Source of the DNA: Zunongwangia profunda SM-A87 | Lineage (GTDB): Bacteria; Bacteroidota; Bacteroidia; Flavobacteriales; Flavobacteriaceae | NCBI RefSeq assembly: GCF_000023465.1 | Contig: NC_014041.1 | Location: 3,354,001 to 3,418,000, forward strand | DNA: 64,000 bases | Direction: 5' to 3' | Part shown: piece after piece, positions 52,616 through 62,780 of the stretch | Numbering within the stretch: position 1 is the stretch's first letter | Layout of the letters: the number at the start of each line of letters is the position of its first letter | Program-made: the position numbers and the translations under genes | Notes under the pieces: generated by a model | Database searches by the model: none | What the model saw: only the letters and a program-made list of their open reading frames with translations | What the model was told of the DNA's origin: nothing

Positions 52616-53002
52616 ATGAATGCTTACCAATTGCCAGTTTACAAGAAAGCCTTAGAAATCTTTAAAATTTCGAGTGCTGTATCTTCTTATTTTTCTGACA
52701 ATAGACATGTTATTGAAATGGAACTTTCTTCAGTGCCCGCCCATAATTATGCAGGCCGCCTGGTAACCGAATCGTTGCAACTCGCTCCCGGGATTGCCGG
52801 TGTGATGACAGCCCGAACAAAAGAATTACAATTAAAACGTATCGAGAAAATACGAAAAGCGGCAAAAAGAATTAAATCCAATTGCCGCAATATAGAAATT
52901 ACCGGTATTAAAGAAACCGAATTTTTAGATTTACTTCGAAGAGAAATTCTTCATTTTGAGCATTTAATTTCAGATTGGATTCACCAAAATCAGAAAAACT
53001 AG
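52616..53002 (+). CDS. Four-helix-bundle-like protein
   Basis: 128 residues, all helical, no signal. The start MNAYQLPVYKKALEIFKISSAVSSYF resembles the four-helix-bundle (23S-IVP/avd-like) proteins, and two later helices (KRIEKIRKAAKRIKSNCRN; KETEFLDLLRREILHFEHLISDWI) fit. The pattern is suggestive only. Divergent from lrp and overlapping the convergent MarC gene by four bases. Confidence 0.55.
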   Translation: MNAYQLPVYKKALEIFKISSAVSSYFSDNRHVIEMELSSVPAHNYAGRLVTESLQLAPGIAGVMTARTKELQLKRIEKIRKAAKRIKSNCRNIEITGIKETEFLDLLRREILHFEHLISDWIHQNQKN

Positions 53003-53628
53003 GATAGCGTTTCTCCACTAAAAAATGCTAATTTTATTCCCTGTATAAGCATATTGGTACCAATAATCGCAATGATTAATCCCATAATCTTTTCAATTAC
53101 TACAATTTTGTTTTGCCCAATAAACCTAACCAGATAGTCGCTGGAAATAAATGCCAGGTGATTTAACCACATAATCAAACCGAACATTACTAAAATAACC
53201 AACAAATCTATATAACCGGCATTGGTGGTATAGTTCATGGCAGTTACAATAGAACCGGGACCGGCAAGAATTGGTATAGCCAATGGCGATGTAGAAATCC
53301 CCTCATTAAAGTTAATTTCGCTCTGGTTATCAATACTGGCTTCCTGTGCTCTAATCATTTCGAAACCAACAAAAAATATAAGAATCCCACCCGTGATTTT
53401 AAAGGCAGGAATCGTTAACCCAAAAAGGCTAAAAATATATTTACCTAAAATCACGAAGCCAGAAACAATGATAAAAGCGGTAAAAGTTGCTTTCTTAGAA
53501 ATATTCTTTCGGGTTTTACGATCAGCCTGCTTTGTTAGACTAATAAAAACCGGGATATTTCCAATAGGACTATTTATTGCAAAAAAACCGGTAAACACCG
53601 CAATTGCAAATAACCAAACATTTTCCAT
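52999..53628 (-). CDS. MarC family integral membrane protein
   Basis: 209 residues, six hydrophobic helices. FFAINSPIGNIPVFISLTKQADRKTRKNISKKA (helix 1 and loop), GGILIFFVGFEMIR, SPLAIPILAGPGSIVTAMNY and LIIAIIGTNMLIQGI are family phrases. MarC proteins (NAAT group) are of uncertain function; the former multidrug link was retracted for E. coli. Single gene; the icmF terminator lies upstream. Confidence 0.92.
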   Translation of the reverse strand: MENVWLFAIAVFTGFFAINSPIGNIPVFISLTKQADRKTRKNISKKATFTAFIIVSGFVILGKYIFSLFGLTIPAFKITGGILIFFVGFEMIRAQEASIDNQSEINFNEGISTSPLAIPILAGPGSIVTAMNYTTNAGYIDLLVILVMFGLIMWLNHLAFISSDYLVRFIGQNKIVVIEKIMGLIIAIIGTNMLIQGIKLAFFSGETLS

Positions 53629-53716
53629 GACTACCAGATTCTTTAAAAATTATACTGCAAAACTCATTTTAAAAAGCCGGCAAAATTAGAGTGGAATTAT
53701 CGATTTACAAACAAAA

Positions 53717-53752
53717 AAACCATCTTTTTTCACAATAAAAAAAAGATGGTTT
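53717..53752. terminator. Bidirectional terminator after icmF
   Basis: Fourteen-base stem AAACCATCTTTTTT / AAAAAAGATGGTTT with an eight-base loop, downstream of icmF (minus strand). It shields marC from icmF readthrough. Confidence 0.85.
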
Positions 53753-53802
53753 AAAATGTTGATTTTTGGTATTTTAAGATAGAATCCTAGCAAATATTTA
53801 TC

Positions 53803-56800
53803 TTACATATTTCTTCGGTATTGCCCACCAACATCAAACATCGCATTGGTGATTTGGCCAAGACTACAAACCTTAGTTGCTTCCATTAAAACTTCAAAAA
53901 TGTTCTCATTTTGTACAGCAGCCTTTTTGATGGCTTCTAAAGCTTCCTCTGCTTTCGTTTCTTTAGCCTTATGCAGGGTTTCTAAGGTTTTGATCTGGTT
54001 TTGTTTTTCCTCTTCAGTTGCTCTAATCACCTCTCCAGGAGTTACCGTTGGCGATCCTGTAGAACTAAGGAACGTATTTACACCTATGATTGGGTAATCA
54101 CCATTATGCTTCAAGGTTTCGTAATACAAACTTTCTTCCTGTATTTGTCCGCGTTGATACATGGTTTCCATTGCACCCAAGACACCACCTCTCTCAGTGA
54201 TACGATCAAACTCGGCATACACCGCTTCCTCTACCAGATCGGTCAATTCTTCAATAATAAAAGAACCCTGAATAGGATTTTCATTTTTTGCTAATCCTAA
54301 TTCTTTATTGATAATAAGCTGAATTGCCATGGCGCGTCGCACCGAAGCTTCGGTCGGTGTTGTGATCGCCTCGTCGTACGCATTGGTGTGCAAAGAGTTA
54401 CAGTTATCATAAATGGCATATAATGCCTGAAGCGTTGTCCTTATATCATTAAAATCGATTTCCTGCGCATGTAAAGAACGGCCTGAAGTCTGGATATGAT
54501 ATTTTAGCATTTGTGCTCTTGGATTCGCTTCATATTTATGTTTTAAAGCTTTAGACCAAATTTTTCTTGCTACACGGCCAATCACCGCATATTCGGGATC
54601 TACGCCGTTACTGAAGAAAAACGATAAATTAGGTCCAAATTTATTAATATCCATTCCACGGCTTAAATAGTATTCTACATACGTAAAACCATTCGCCAGC
54701 GTAAAAGCCAGCTGCGTAATTGGATTGGCTCCGGCTTCAGCAATATGATAGCCTGAAATAGAAACCGAATAAAAATTTCTTACTTTCTCTTTAATAAAAT
54801 ACTCCTGCACATCGCCCATTAAGCGCAGTGCATATTCCGTAGAGAAAATACAGGTATTTTGTGCCTGGTCTTCTTTTAAAATATCGGCCTGAACCGTACC
54901 TCGAACCGATGCAAGGGTATTGATTTTTATTTCCTGATATGTTTCCCGTGGAAGAACCTGGTCTCCGGTTAGTCCTAATAACATCAAACCTAAACCGTCA
55001 TTCCCTTCAGGAAGCTCTCCTTTATAAGAGGGACGTTTAATGCCGTTATCATCATAAAGGGCTTTTAGCTTAGCTTCAACTTGAGCTTCTAAACCATTTT
55101 CTTTGATATACTTTTCACATTGCTGGTCGATAGCAGCATTCATAAAGAATCCAAGTAACATTGGTGCGGGACCGTTAATCGTCATACTTACAGACGTATA
55201 CGGATGCGCCAAATCAAAGCCCGAATATAATTTCTTAGCATCATCCAGACAGCAAATAGAAACCCCGGCATTCCCTATTTTCCCATAAATATCGGGACGA
55301 TGATCGGGATCATTTCCATAAAGGGTAACCGAATCGAAAGCGGTAGACAAACGCTTTGCCGGCAAACCTAAACTTACATAATGAAATCTTCTATTGGTTC
55401 GCTCGGGTCCACCTTCGCCGGCAAACATTCTAGTAGGATCTTCTCCCTGGCGTTTAAATGGATATAATCCTGAAGTATAGGGAAATTCTCCCGGTACGTT
55501 TTCCTGTAGACTCCATTTTAAAATATCACCCCATGCCGAGTATTTTGGTAAAGCGATCTTTGGAATTTGCGTATGTGACAGGGACTCGGTATGTGTTTCA
55601 ATTTTAATTTCTTTATCCCTAACCTTAAACGAATAAATAGGTTCGGTATATTTATTTACCTTCTCCTGCCATCCCAGAATAATTTCCCAGTTATAAGGAT
55701 CAAGATCCATTTTTACACGATTAAATTCTTTAAATAGAAGACCTAAAAATTCATGATTTTCGGTTTGAGTATCGTCTAGCAATTCTTCCTGTACTAGTCC
55801 GTTTTTATCAAGATGCGCACTATATTTTTCTTCAGAAATATTCGCAACACTCAATATGGTTTTATAAATACCGAAAAGTTTTTGTGCAATATCCGACTGC
55901 TTTATTGCCGTTTCGTTATAAGCGCGATTATTCTCAGCAATTTCAGAAAGATAACGGGTACGCTTAGGAGGGATCACAAAAATCTTCTCGCTCATTTCCC
56001 GGGTTACTTCAAAAGTAGATTCTAATTTTGAAGCTGTTTTTTCATCAATCTTATCCATGATCTTACGATACAGCGTATTCATACCGGGATCATTAAACTG
56101 GGAGGCGATCGTCCCAAATACCGGAAGTTTTTCGGCATCTTCATGCCACAACTGGTGATTTCTCTGATATTGTTTTTTTACATCACGTAAGGCATCCTGG
56201 GCACCACGTTTATCGAATTTATTGATCGCAACCAAATCGGCAAAATCCAACATATCGATTTTTTCCAACTGAGTCGCGGCACCAAATTCTGGCGTCATCA
56301 CATATAAAGAGACATCAGAATGATCTATAATTTCAGTATCTGATTGTCCAATTCCAGAAGTTTCCAGAATAATAAGGTCGTATTCCGCTTTTTTCAGGAC
56401 CTCAACAGCTTCCTGTACATATTTAGATAAAGCAAGATTACTTTGCCGTGTTGCTAGCGAGCGCATATACACGCGTGGGTGATTTATTGCATTCATACGA
56501 ATACGATCCCCAAGTAAAGCGCCACCGGTTTTCTTTTTAGAAGGATCTACAGAAACAATTCCAATATGTTTTTCAGGAAAATCACTTAAAAACCTACGAA
56601 CCAATTCATCGACCAGACTGGATTTCCCCGCACCACCAGTTCCTGTAATTCCCAATACCGGAATATTTTTCTCGGTTTCGGCAACCGCTTCAAAATGTGT
56701 TTTAAATTCATCATGTTTGTTTTCAGCAAGCGATATTAACCGGGAGATGGTATTTGTGTTTTTAGATTTTAAGTTGGAAGCAACATCGGTATCCTTAGGT

Positions 56801-57255
56801 AAGGACGGTACTTCCTCATCTACAGTTTTTACCAGGTCATTGATCATTCCCTGTAATCCCAGTTCCCGACCATCATCAGGCGCATAAATTCTGGTAATTC
56901 CATATTCGTGAAGATCTCTAATTTCTTCGGGAAGGATTACTCCACCGCCACCGCCAAAAATCTTGATTTGACCGGCATTTTTTTCCTGTAATAAATCGTA
57001 CATGTATTTAAAATACTCGGTATGCCCGCCCTGATAACTAGTCATCGCAATGGCATGAGCATCTTCCTGTATCGCACAGTTTACCACTTCTTCAACACTA
57101 CGATCATGGCCAAGGTGAATTACTTCTACCCCGGTAGCCTGGATAATACGACGCATAATATTGATAGCAGCATCATGCCCATCAAAAAGTGAAGCTGCAG
57201 TAACAATTCTTATTTTATGTTTAGGTAAATACGGAGTCTGTTGTTCCATTTTCAA
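53803..57255 (-). CDS. icmF: Fused methylmalonyl-CoA mutase family protein (IcmF type)
   Basis: 1150 residues in one chain; domain order matches IcmF. Residues 1-145 bind B12 (SLFDGHDAA with His27 as lower-axial ligand, then [12 protein letters not shown]). Residues about 200-420 are the MeaB-like G domain: Walker [13 protein letters not shown] (202-213), NKFD, and the [12 protein letters not shown] switch. Residues about 570-1150 are the TIM-barrel mutase ([36 protein letters not shown]). It isomerises isobutyryl-CoA and n-butyryl-CoA (or a related acyl-CoA) with AdoCbl, the G domain guarding cofactor loading. Substrate choice cannot be read here. Monocistronic. Confidence 0.93.
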   Translation of the reverse strand: MKMEQQTPYLPKHKIRIVTAASLFDGHDAAINIMRRIIQATGVEVIHLGHDRSVEEVVNCAIQEDAHAIAMTSYQGGHTEYFKYMYDLLQEKNAGQIKIFGGGGGVILPEEIRDLHEYGITRIYAPDDGRELGLQGMINDLVKTVDEEVPSLPKDTDVASNLKSKNTNTISRLISLAENKHDEFKTHFEAVAETEKNIPVLGITGTGGAGKSSLVDELVRRFLSDFPEKHIGIVSVDPSKKKTGGALLGDRIRMNAINHPRVYMRSLATRQSNLALSKYVQEAVEVLKKAEYDLIILETSGIGQSDTEIIDHSDVSLYVMTPEFGAATQLEKIDMLDFADLVAINKFDKRGAQDALRDVKKQYQRNHQLWHEDAEKLPVFGTIASQFNDPGMNTLYRKIMDKIDEKTASKLESTFEVTREMSEKIFVIPPKRTRYLSEIAENNRAYNETAIKQSDIAQKLFGIYKTILSVANISEEKYSAHLDKNGLVQEELLDDTQTENHEFLGLLFKEFNRVKMDLDPYNWEIILGWQEKVNKYTEPIYSFKVRDKEIKIETHTESLSHTQIPKIALPKYSAWGDILKWSLQENVPGEFPYTSGLYPFKRQGEDPTRMFAGEGGPERTNRRFHYVSLGLPAKRLSTAFDSVTLYGNDPDHRPDIYGKIGNAGVSICCLDDAKKLYSGFDLAHPYTSVSMTINGPAPMLLGFFMNAAIDQQCEKYIKENGLEAQVEAKLKALYDDNGIKRPSYKGELPEGNDGLGLMLLGLTGDQVLPRETYQEIKINTLASVRGTVQADILKEDQAQNTCIFSTEYALRLMGDVQEYFIKEKVRNFYSVSISGYHIAEAGANPITQLAFTLANGFTYVEYYLSRGMDINKFGPNLSFFFSNGVDPEYAVIGRVARKIWSKALKHKYEANPRAQMLKYHIQTSGRSLHAQEIDFNDIRTTLQALYAIYDNCNSLHTNAYDEAITTPTEASVRRAMAIQLIINKELGLAKNENPIQGSFIIEELTDLVEEAVYAEFDRITERGGVLGAMETMYQRGQIQEESLYYETLKHNGDYPIIGVNTFLSSTGSPTVTPGEVIRATEEEKQNQIKTLETLHKAKETKAEEALEAIKKAAVQNENIFEVLMEATKVCSLGQITNAMFDVGGQYRRNM

Positions 57256-57598
57256 TAAAGAGTGAAATTATAAGTCGCAATTTACGAAAATTGTAAATAA
57301 TTTTTGATTATTATGAAAAAAGCATAAATCTTACTTCACATTGGTTCAGTTAAAGCGATTAAGCTAATTTTACTGATATTCGATGCTTTGAGTACATTTT
57401 AAAAAACTGATAAATAACCTATCCAATAGCGATTTTACAAAGCATTTAGAAAAGTATATTACCTCAGAGCTGAGGCAGCGATTAAAAATTATTTTTATTC
57501 CGAGGTTAGCCTTGGAGCATTTCATCTGGGTTATCGAGTAAAACCTATTAAGCCCAGGTTGGTTTAGCAAACAAAAAAACTGAAACGATCTCATTATC
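57256..57598 (+). promoter_or_regulatory. icmF-purU intergenic region with a hairpin-rich leader
   Basis: This 343-base divergent gap has no convincing gene. Its purU side holds three hairpins in series: CCTCAG-AG-CTGAGG (57462-57475), CCGAGG-TTAG-CCTTGG (57500-57515, with a G-U pair only when transcribed toward purU), and CTGGG/CCCAG (57526-57530 with 57553-57557). The wobble favours a plus-strand RNA. No known riboswitch class is recognised. Confidence 0.45.
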
Positions 57599-58450
57599 AT
57601 GCCTAAAGTTACCCTACTTATAAATTGTAAAGACAAGAGCGGAATTATCGCTACCGTAACAAATTTCTTCCATAATAGAAAAGGAAATATTATTTACATC
57701 GATCAATATGTAGATACCGAGAAAGGGATCTTTTTTATGCGTTTGGAGAATGAGTTTTCAACTGAATATGATATTGCTGATCTACGAGTGGAATTTGATG
57801 AAGAGATCGCCGAAACCTACAATATGAACTGGAAGCTATTTGCAGAAGAACGCATCTTAAAAATGGCTGTTTTTGTCTCTAAATACGATCATTGTTTATA
57901 CGATATTTTAGGGAGATTTAAAGCCGGAGAACTAAATGTTGAAATTCCGTTTATTTTAAGCAACCACAAGGATCTTGCCTCCATAGCCCGGGCGTTCGAC
58001 ATCCCTTTTTACCATGTACCGGTTACTAAAGATAACAAAGCTGAAGCCGAAGCAAAGCAACTGGAGCTGCTAAAGAAATTTGAAGTCGATTTTATTGTAC
58101 TCGCCCGTTATATGCAGATTGTTTCAGATCAATTAATCAGTGAATTCCCCAACAATATTATTAATATCCATCATTCTTTTTTACCTGCTTTCGCCGGAGC
58201 AAAGCCATATCATTCGGCTTATAAACGCGGAGTAAAAATTATTGGGGCCACCTGCCATTATGTTACGGCTGAACTTGATGCGGGTCCAATAATAGAGCAA
58301 GATATTACCCGGATTTCGCATTCACACTCCATAAAAGATTTAATCTTAAAAGGAAGGGATTTGGAAAAAATCGTTTTTTCACGGGGCATCAAGCTGCATA
58401 TTCAACGAAAAACGATGGTCTTCAATAATAAGACCATCATTTTCACATAA
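57599..58450 (+). CDS. purU: Formyltetrahydrofolate deformylase
   Basis: 283 residues. N-terminal ACT domain (VTLLINCKDKSGIIATVTNFFHNRKGNII, 4-33) then a formyltransferase-like domain with VLARYMQIVSDQLI, NIHHSFLPAFAGAKPYHSAYKRGVKIIGATCHYV (catalytic His, and the Asp of ELDAGPIIEQD). It hydrolyses 10-formyl-THF to formate and THF, balancing one-carbon pools. The ACT domain usually senses Met or Gly. Directly after the structured leader and closed by a terminator. Confidence 0.96.
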   Translation: MPKVTLLINCKDKSGIIATVTNFFHNRKGNIIYIDQYVDTEKGIFFMRLENEFSTEYDIADLRVEFDEEIAETYNMNWKLFAEERILKMAVFVSKYDHCLYDILGRFKAGELNVEIPFILSNHKDLASIARAFDIPFYHVPVTKDNKAEAEAKQLELLKKFEVDFIVLARYMQIVSDQLISEFPNNIINIHHSFLPAFAGAKPYHSAYKRGVKIIGATCHYVTAELDAGPIIEQDITRISHSHSIKDLILKGRDLEKIVFSRGIKLHIQRKTMVFNNKTIIFT

Positions 58451-58477
58451 AAAAAGCGCTCAAATTGAGCGCTTTTT
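58451..58477. terminator. Bidirectional terminator between purU and katA
   Basis: Eleven-base stem AAAAAGCGCTC / GAGCGCTTTTT, five-base loop, A and T flanks. Its left arm starts right after the purU stop, and katA converges on it. Confidence 0.88.
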
Positions 58478-58495
58478 ATTCAATACATTTAAATT

Positions 58496-59986
58496 TTATC
58501 GTGCAAATTCTTCCATATTAATTTCTACTCCAAGTCCGCTGGCAATTCGCCCCCCTAATTCAGAATCAGCTCTAAACCAGTGGCACAGCTGGCGCATTAT
58601 AATTTCATCCTTCTTTTCGCCTTCAATCTGGCTCATTGATCCAACAGTATTTGAAACCAAATTCGATTTCGCTTCATCACTCATAATCCGGTACAAATTA
58701 CCGGGTTGCGTATAATGATCATTATCCCCTGCATCCGCCGAATTTCGGTCAAACCATTCAGCTTCTGCATCAGTTATCCTTGGTGCTTTTAATTTATATT
58801 TTTCATCTACGTTAATATCGTCAAAGCTGTTTGGATAGTAATTTTCGCTTCTTCCGCCATTACCATCAACGCGCATAAAACCGTCACGTTGATAATTATT
58901 TACCATATAAGGGCAACGATTTACCGGTATTTGCTCATAATTGGCTCCTAAACGATAACGATGCGCGTCTGGATAAGACAACAAACGTCCTTGTAACATC
59001 TTATCTGGAGAATAACCAATCCCATCTACGATATGTGCTGGCGCGAAAGCAGACTGCTCAATTTGCGCAAAATAATTATCTGCATTCTTGTTCAGTTCCA
59101 TCTTTCCGACTTCGATTAAAGGATAGTCGTCATGGGGCCAAACTTTAGTAAGGTCAAATGGATTCCATTTATAATTTTGAGCTTCTTCTTCCGGCATTAC
59201 CTGTATTTTTAATGTCCAGGTAGGAAAATCCCCTTTTTCTATGTTCTCCAAAAGATCTTGTTGCGCAAAATCTGGATTCTCACCTGCCATCTTCACAGAT
59301 TCCTCATCAGTAAAATTCTTAATTCCCTGATCGGTTTTAAAGTGGAACTTCACATAAAAACGTTCATCTTTATCGTTGATTAAAGAAAAGGTATGCGACC
59401 CATACCCATTCATATGTCGGAAACCATAAGGTGTACCACGATCACTCATCAATATAAGTACCTGATGCAGTGATTCAGGATTTAATGACCAGTAATCCCA
59501 ACGCATGGTTTGAGATTTCATATTAGTGAATGGATGGCGCTTTTGAGTATGTATAAAATCGGCAAATTTCTTAGGATCTTTTATAAAGAATACCGGAGTG
59601 TTATTTCCTACTAAATCCCAGTTCCCTTCTTCCGTATAAAATTTAAGAGCAAAACCACGTGGATCACGATCTGAATCTGCAGAACCTTTTTCACCACCTA
59701 CGGTAGAAAATCTTGCCAGCATATCGGTTTTCTTACCAATTTCAGAAAACATTTTAGCCCGTGTATATTTAGTAATATCATTGGTTACGGTAAAAGTTCC
59801 AAAAGCACCGGAACCTTTGGCATGTACCACCCGCTCTGGGATTCGTTCTCTGTTAAAGTGAGCCATAGATTCATGAAGCACATAATCTTCAAGTAATAGT
59901 GGTCCTCTTCTACCAACGCTTAACGAATCTTCCTTTTCTACAAAAGGCCTCCCGGAAGCCGTGGTTAATTTTTTCTCGTTAGACAT
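58496..59986 (-). CDS. katA: Catalase (clade 3-type, small subunit)
   Basis: 496 residues. Active-site His55 ([13 protein letters not shown]), Asn128 (GNWDLVGNN), and haem Tyr338 ([14 protein letters not shown]) are all present, and the [31 protein letters not shown] block is intact. No signal peptide, cytoplasmic. It disproportionates hydrogen peroxide. Monocistronic; the upstream region lacks an obvious OxyR-site and a -7 box on its strand. Confidence 0.97.
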   Translation of the reverse strand: MSNEKKLTTASGRPFVEKEDSLSVGRRGPLLLEDYVLHESMAHFNRERIPERVVHAKGSGAFGTFTVTNDITKYTRAKMFSEIGKKTDMLARFSTVGGEKGSADSDRDPRGFALKFYTEEGNWDLVGNNTPVFFIKDPKKFADFIHTQKRHPFTNMKSQTMRWDYWSLNPESLHQVLILMSDRGTPYGFRHMNGYGSHTFSLINDKDERFYVKFHFKTDQGIKNFTDEESVKMAGENPDFAQQDLLENIEKGDFPTWTLKIQVMPEEEAQNYKWNPFDLTKVWPHDDYPLIEVGKMELNKNADNYFAQIEQSAFAPAHIVDGIGYSPDKMLQGRLLSYPDAHRYRLGANYEQIPVNRCPYMVNNYQRDGFMRVDGNGGRSENYYPNSFDDINVDEKYKLKAPRITDAEAEWFDRNSADAGDNDHYTQPGNLYRIMSDEAKSNLVSNTVGSMSQIEGEKKDEIIMRQLCHWFRADSELGGRIASGLGVEINMEEFAR

Positions 59987-60100
59987 AATTCTAGTTTTAG
60001 TTTCAATTTTTTAAAGGTAAATAGGATGTTTTAATAATAGAAATCGATAATTTTAATTTATTCATAAATTTTTATAATAATAGATCTACTTTAGATAGCT

Positions 60101-60108
60101 TATATTTG
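60101..60108 (+). promoter_or_regulatory. -7 element (TAnnTTTG) before the DUF4197 gene
   Basis: TATATTTG is 12 bp before the ATG at 60121 and no TTG is well placed upstream. Its location supports ATG 60121 rather than the TTG at 60106 as start. Confidence 0.4.
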
Positions 60109-60120
60109 AAAAAAAGCTCC

Positions 60121-60825
60121 ATGAAAAAATTACTTTGCCTTATTGCTATTTTCACCTTATTTTCTTGTGCTGAATTGCAGGACATTGCAAGCCAATTACC
60201 CCAAAGCGGTTATGGGATGACTAACACTGAAATTGCCTCTGGACTACGCCAGGCCTTAGATTTTGGGATCGACAAACAGGTAACCAAACTTACCCGTGAA
60301 GATGGCTTTTTTAAAAATGAATTAGTAAGGATCACTTTACCGCCTGAACTTCAAAAAGTGGATAAAACTTTAAGAGATGTAGGTTTAGGTAATCTGGCTG
60401 ATGAAGGCCTAAAAGTATTAAACCGAGCTGCTGAAGATGCTGTTAAGGAAGCTACCCCTATTTTTGTAAACGCTGTGCAGCAAATAACTTTTACAGACGC
60501 ACGTAATATTTTGCTTGGGCAGGATGATGCTGCCACCCAATATTTAATAGGAAAAACACAATCACAACTTTACGATAAATTTAGCCCTGTAATAACCTCT
60601 TCTTTAGATAAAGTTGGTGCTAATAGGATTTGGAGCAATATCATACAGAAATATAATAGTATTCCGCTCACCAATAATGTGAATCCAGACCTGTCAGATT
60701 ACGTAACTTCAGAAGCTTTAAATGGCGTTTACACCATGATCGCGGTAGAAGAAAAAGATATTCGGAATGATATTTCTGAGCGTACAACCACACTACTTAA
60801 GCGAGTATTTTCACTACAAGATTAA
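60121..60825 (+). CDS. DUF4197 lipoprotein
   Basis: 234 residues from ATG 60121 (MKKLLCLIAIFTLFSC, lipobox), preferred over TTG 60106. The domain is helical: TNTEIASGLRQALDFGIDKQVTKLTREDGFFKNELVRITLPPELQKVDKTLRDVGLGNLAD, then AVQQITFTDARNILLGQDDAATQYL, the DUF4197 hallmark. Periplasmic or outer-membrane anchored. Function unknown. Divergent from katA. Confidence 0.92.
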   Translation: MKKLLCLIAIFTLFSCAELQDIASQLPQSGYGMTNTEIASGLRQALDFGIDKQVTKLTREDGFFKNELVRITLPPELQKVDKTLRDVGLGNLADEGLKVLNRAAEDAVKEATPIFVNAVQQITFTDARNILLGQDDAATQYLIGKTQSQLYDKFSPVITSSLDKVGANRIWSNIIQKYNSIPLTNNVNPDLSDYVTSEALNGVYTMIAVEEKDIRNDISERTTTLLKRVFSLQD

Positions 60826-60919
60826 GAAGTCTCAAATATTTTAACATAATGGCAATTTAATCTATAAACTTTAAATTAACCTTAACTGCTACTTAGTATA
60901 TCTTAAAGCAACTCAGGCT

Positions 60920-60927
60920 TATCTTTG
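60920..60927 (+). promoter_or_regulatory. -7 element (TAnnTTTG) before the Lacal_2735-type gene
   Basis: TATCTTTG would start transcription near 60934, leaving about 20 bp to the ATG at 60954 and almost nothing before the ATG at 60936. This favours 60954. No TTG partner. Confidence 0.4.
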
Positions 60928-60953
60928 TTCTATTGATGAAGAACGACTGGATT

Positions 60954-61151
60954 ATGTTTAAAATATTCAAACAAAAGACAAAAGAAGAGTGCATGTGTGA
61001 GAAATACACACAGCTTATGCACAGAGCTTATAAATTGGCTCTTGTAGATAAGGAGCGTAGTGATAGGATTAATGCCAAAGCAAAGAAAATATTAAGTGAA
61101 TTAAGACGTATGCATTATCCTGAAGTGGAAGATTGGGCGACTGATTATTAA
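60954..61151 (+). CDS. Lacal_2735-type small helical protein
   Basis: 65 residues from ATG 60954 (MFKIFKQKTKEECMCEKYTQLM); ATG 60936 would add MKNDWI. Layout of the Lacal_2735 family: MF-x-hydrophobic-F-x-K at the start, then two amphipathic helices (YTQLMHRAYKLALVDKERSDRINAKAKKILSELRRM) and an acidic end. Cytoplasmic, function unknown. It overlaps the convergent metal-receptor gene by four bases. Confidence 0.75.
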   Translation: MFKIFKQKTKEECMCEKYTQLMHRAYKLALVDKERSDRINAKAKKILSELRRMHYPEVEDWATDY

Positions 61152-61921
61152 TTTAAACTTCTAAAATAATCAAAGGCCTTTTTTAATCTTGAGCCATACC
61201 AGCTAAAGTATTCCCCATCGACTAACATCGCAGGAATCCCCAATCGTTCTATATGCTTTAAATGATCTTTCTTAAAGGGAAAGGGTTCACTGGACAACAA
61301 GACCACATCTGGTGAATATTCGACCAATTGCTCCTCGTCGATGACCGGATATCGATCGTTAGCAATTATATTTTCAAACTTATTTAGTTTTAGAAGATCA
61401 TTGATAAATGTGTCTCTTCCTGCCGCCATATATGGATCTTTCCAAATTAAGTAAATACAACGTTTCCAGTTTTTATATTGCATTTCTTCAGAAAAAGTTA
61501 GCCCTTCATTTTCTAAACAGGTAACTAATTTTAAGGCTTTTTCCTGAACATTAAAAAGTTGCCCATAATCTTTAATAAGCTGAAGGGAAGCTGCAATAGT
61601 GGAAACTGCTGAAACATGTACCGGGGCAATTTTTTCTAATTCTGTAACCATATCCCGGGTATTCTCTTCTTTATTGCACAGGATCACATCTGGTCTTAGA
61701 GCTTTGATCTTATCAAAATGTACAGATTTTGTGCCTCCTACCACAGTTTTATCCTTTCTAAGATTTCTTGGATGTACACAAAACTTGGTAATACCTACCA
61801 AGCAATTTTGTAGACCAAGATCTACCAAAAGCTCTGTTTGACTTGGCACTAAGGAAATGATTCGATTAGGAGTATCCTGAAGTATTAATTTTCGGCCCAA
61901 ATGATCGAAAATTGTTATCAC
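61148..61921 (-). CDS. Helical-backbone metal receptor / BtuF-like binding protein without signal peptide
   Basis: 257 residues. RIISLVPSQTELLVDLGL (19-36), VGITKFCVHP, GGTKSVHFDKIKALRPDVILCNKEENT and YPVIDEEQLVEYSPDVVLLSSEPFPF follow the periplasmic-binding fold of BtuF/FepB-type proteins. It starts MITIFDHLGRKLIL with no signal peptide and no lipobox, so it stays in the cytoplasm unless another start is used. Ligand could be a corrinoid, haem or metal chelate. Two bp after pyrF in the prfA-pyrF operon. Confidence 0.82.
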   Translation of the reverse strand: MITIFDHLGRKLILQDTPNRIISLVPSQTELLVDLGLQNCLVGITKFCVHPRNLRKDKTVVGGTKSVHFDKIKALRPDVILCNKEENTRDMVTELEKIAPVHVSAVSTIAASLQLIKDYGQLFNVQEKALKLVTCLENEGLTFSEEMQYKNWKRCIYLIWKDPYMAAGRDTFINDLLKLNKFENIIANDRYPVIDEEQLVEYSPDVVLLSSEPFPFKKDHLKHIERLGIPAMLVDGEYFSWYGSRLKKAFDYFRSLN

Positions 61922-61923
61922 AA

Positions 61924-62745
61924 CTATTGAAATTTCTGTAATTCTTCAGCCATTTGCTGCTGCAAAATTTCGGCTTTCGCTGCGGCTACTTCCGCAAAAT
62001 TATTATTTGTTGAGGCATAAATGATCTTACGGCTGCTATTCACTAAAAGTCCAACATTTTTGGTCATTCCGTATTTGCAAACGTCTTCTAAATTTCCTCC
62101 CTGGGCTCCAACTCCGGGAACCAGTAGAAAACTTTCGGGTACAATTTTACGAACCTCGGCGATATATTCTGCTTTAGTAGCACCAACCACATACATCAGA
62201 TTTTCTGAATTCTCCCATGTTTTGGAAGTTTCCAGTACTCTTTTATAAATTTCGGTTTCATCAGATTTTAAAGTCTGAAAATCAAAGGCTCCTTCGTTAG
62301 AGGTTAGTGCAAGTAAAATAGTATGCTTGTTTTCAAACTCTAAAAATGGTTCAACCGAATCTTTTCCCATATAAGGAGCTACGGTAACCGAATCGAATCC
62401 CATATCCTTAAGAAAGGTCTTCGCATACATTTTTGAAGTATTCCCAATATCGCCACGCTTGGCATCGGCAATGGTATAAATTTCAGGATAGTTATCGTGA
62501 AGGTAATCGATGGTTTTTTGCAAAGCCTGCCAGCCTTTTAGACCGCAAGCCTCATAAAAAGCAGTATTAGGCTTATAGGCCACGCAAAACTGATGCGTGG
62601 CATCTATAATGGCTTTATTGAAACTAAATATGGGGTCCTCTTCAGAAAGCAGGTAAGTTGGAATTTTTTTAAGGTCTACATCTAGCCCTATACATAAAAA
62701 AGATTGCTTTGTTTTAATCTGCTCTACTAATTCCTGCGTGGTCAT
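61924..62745 (-). CDS. pyrF: Orotidine 5'-phosphate decarboxylase (type 2)
   Basis: 273 residues, the longer type-2 form. [13 protein letters not shown] at the start, catalytic [19 protein letters not shown] (about 92-110), [18 protein letters not shown] and [12 protein letters not shown] (phosphate loop). Last step of UMP synthesis. It sits 35 bp after prfA and two bp before the metal-receptor gene, all on the minus strand. Confidence 0.96.
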   Translation of the reverse strand: MTTQELVEQIKTKQSFLCIGLDVDLKKIPTYLLSEEDPIFSFNKAIIDATHQFCVAYKPNTAFYEACGLKGWQALQKTIDYLHDNYPEIYTIADAKRGDIGNTSKMYAKTFLKDMGFDSVTVAPYMGKDSVEPFLEFENKHTILLALTSNEGAFDFQTLKSDETEIYKRVLETSKTWENSENLMYVVGATKAEYIAEVRKIVPESFLLVPGVGAQGGNLEDVCKYGMTKNVGLLVNSSRKIIYASTNNNFAEVAAAKAEILQQQMAEELQKFQ

Positions 62746-62780
62746 ATTTAGGTTTTAAATGGCATTTAAAATGCCTGATA

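Noticed and set aside
57256..57360. Cobalamin riboswitch controlling icmF
   Set aside because: The minus-strand leader is too short and lacks a B12-box-like sequence.
57370..57636. Minus-strand 88-codon ORF between icmF and purU
   Set aside because: It overlaps the purU start, has no family match and lies over the structured leader.
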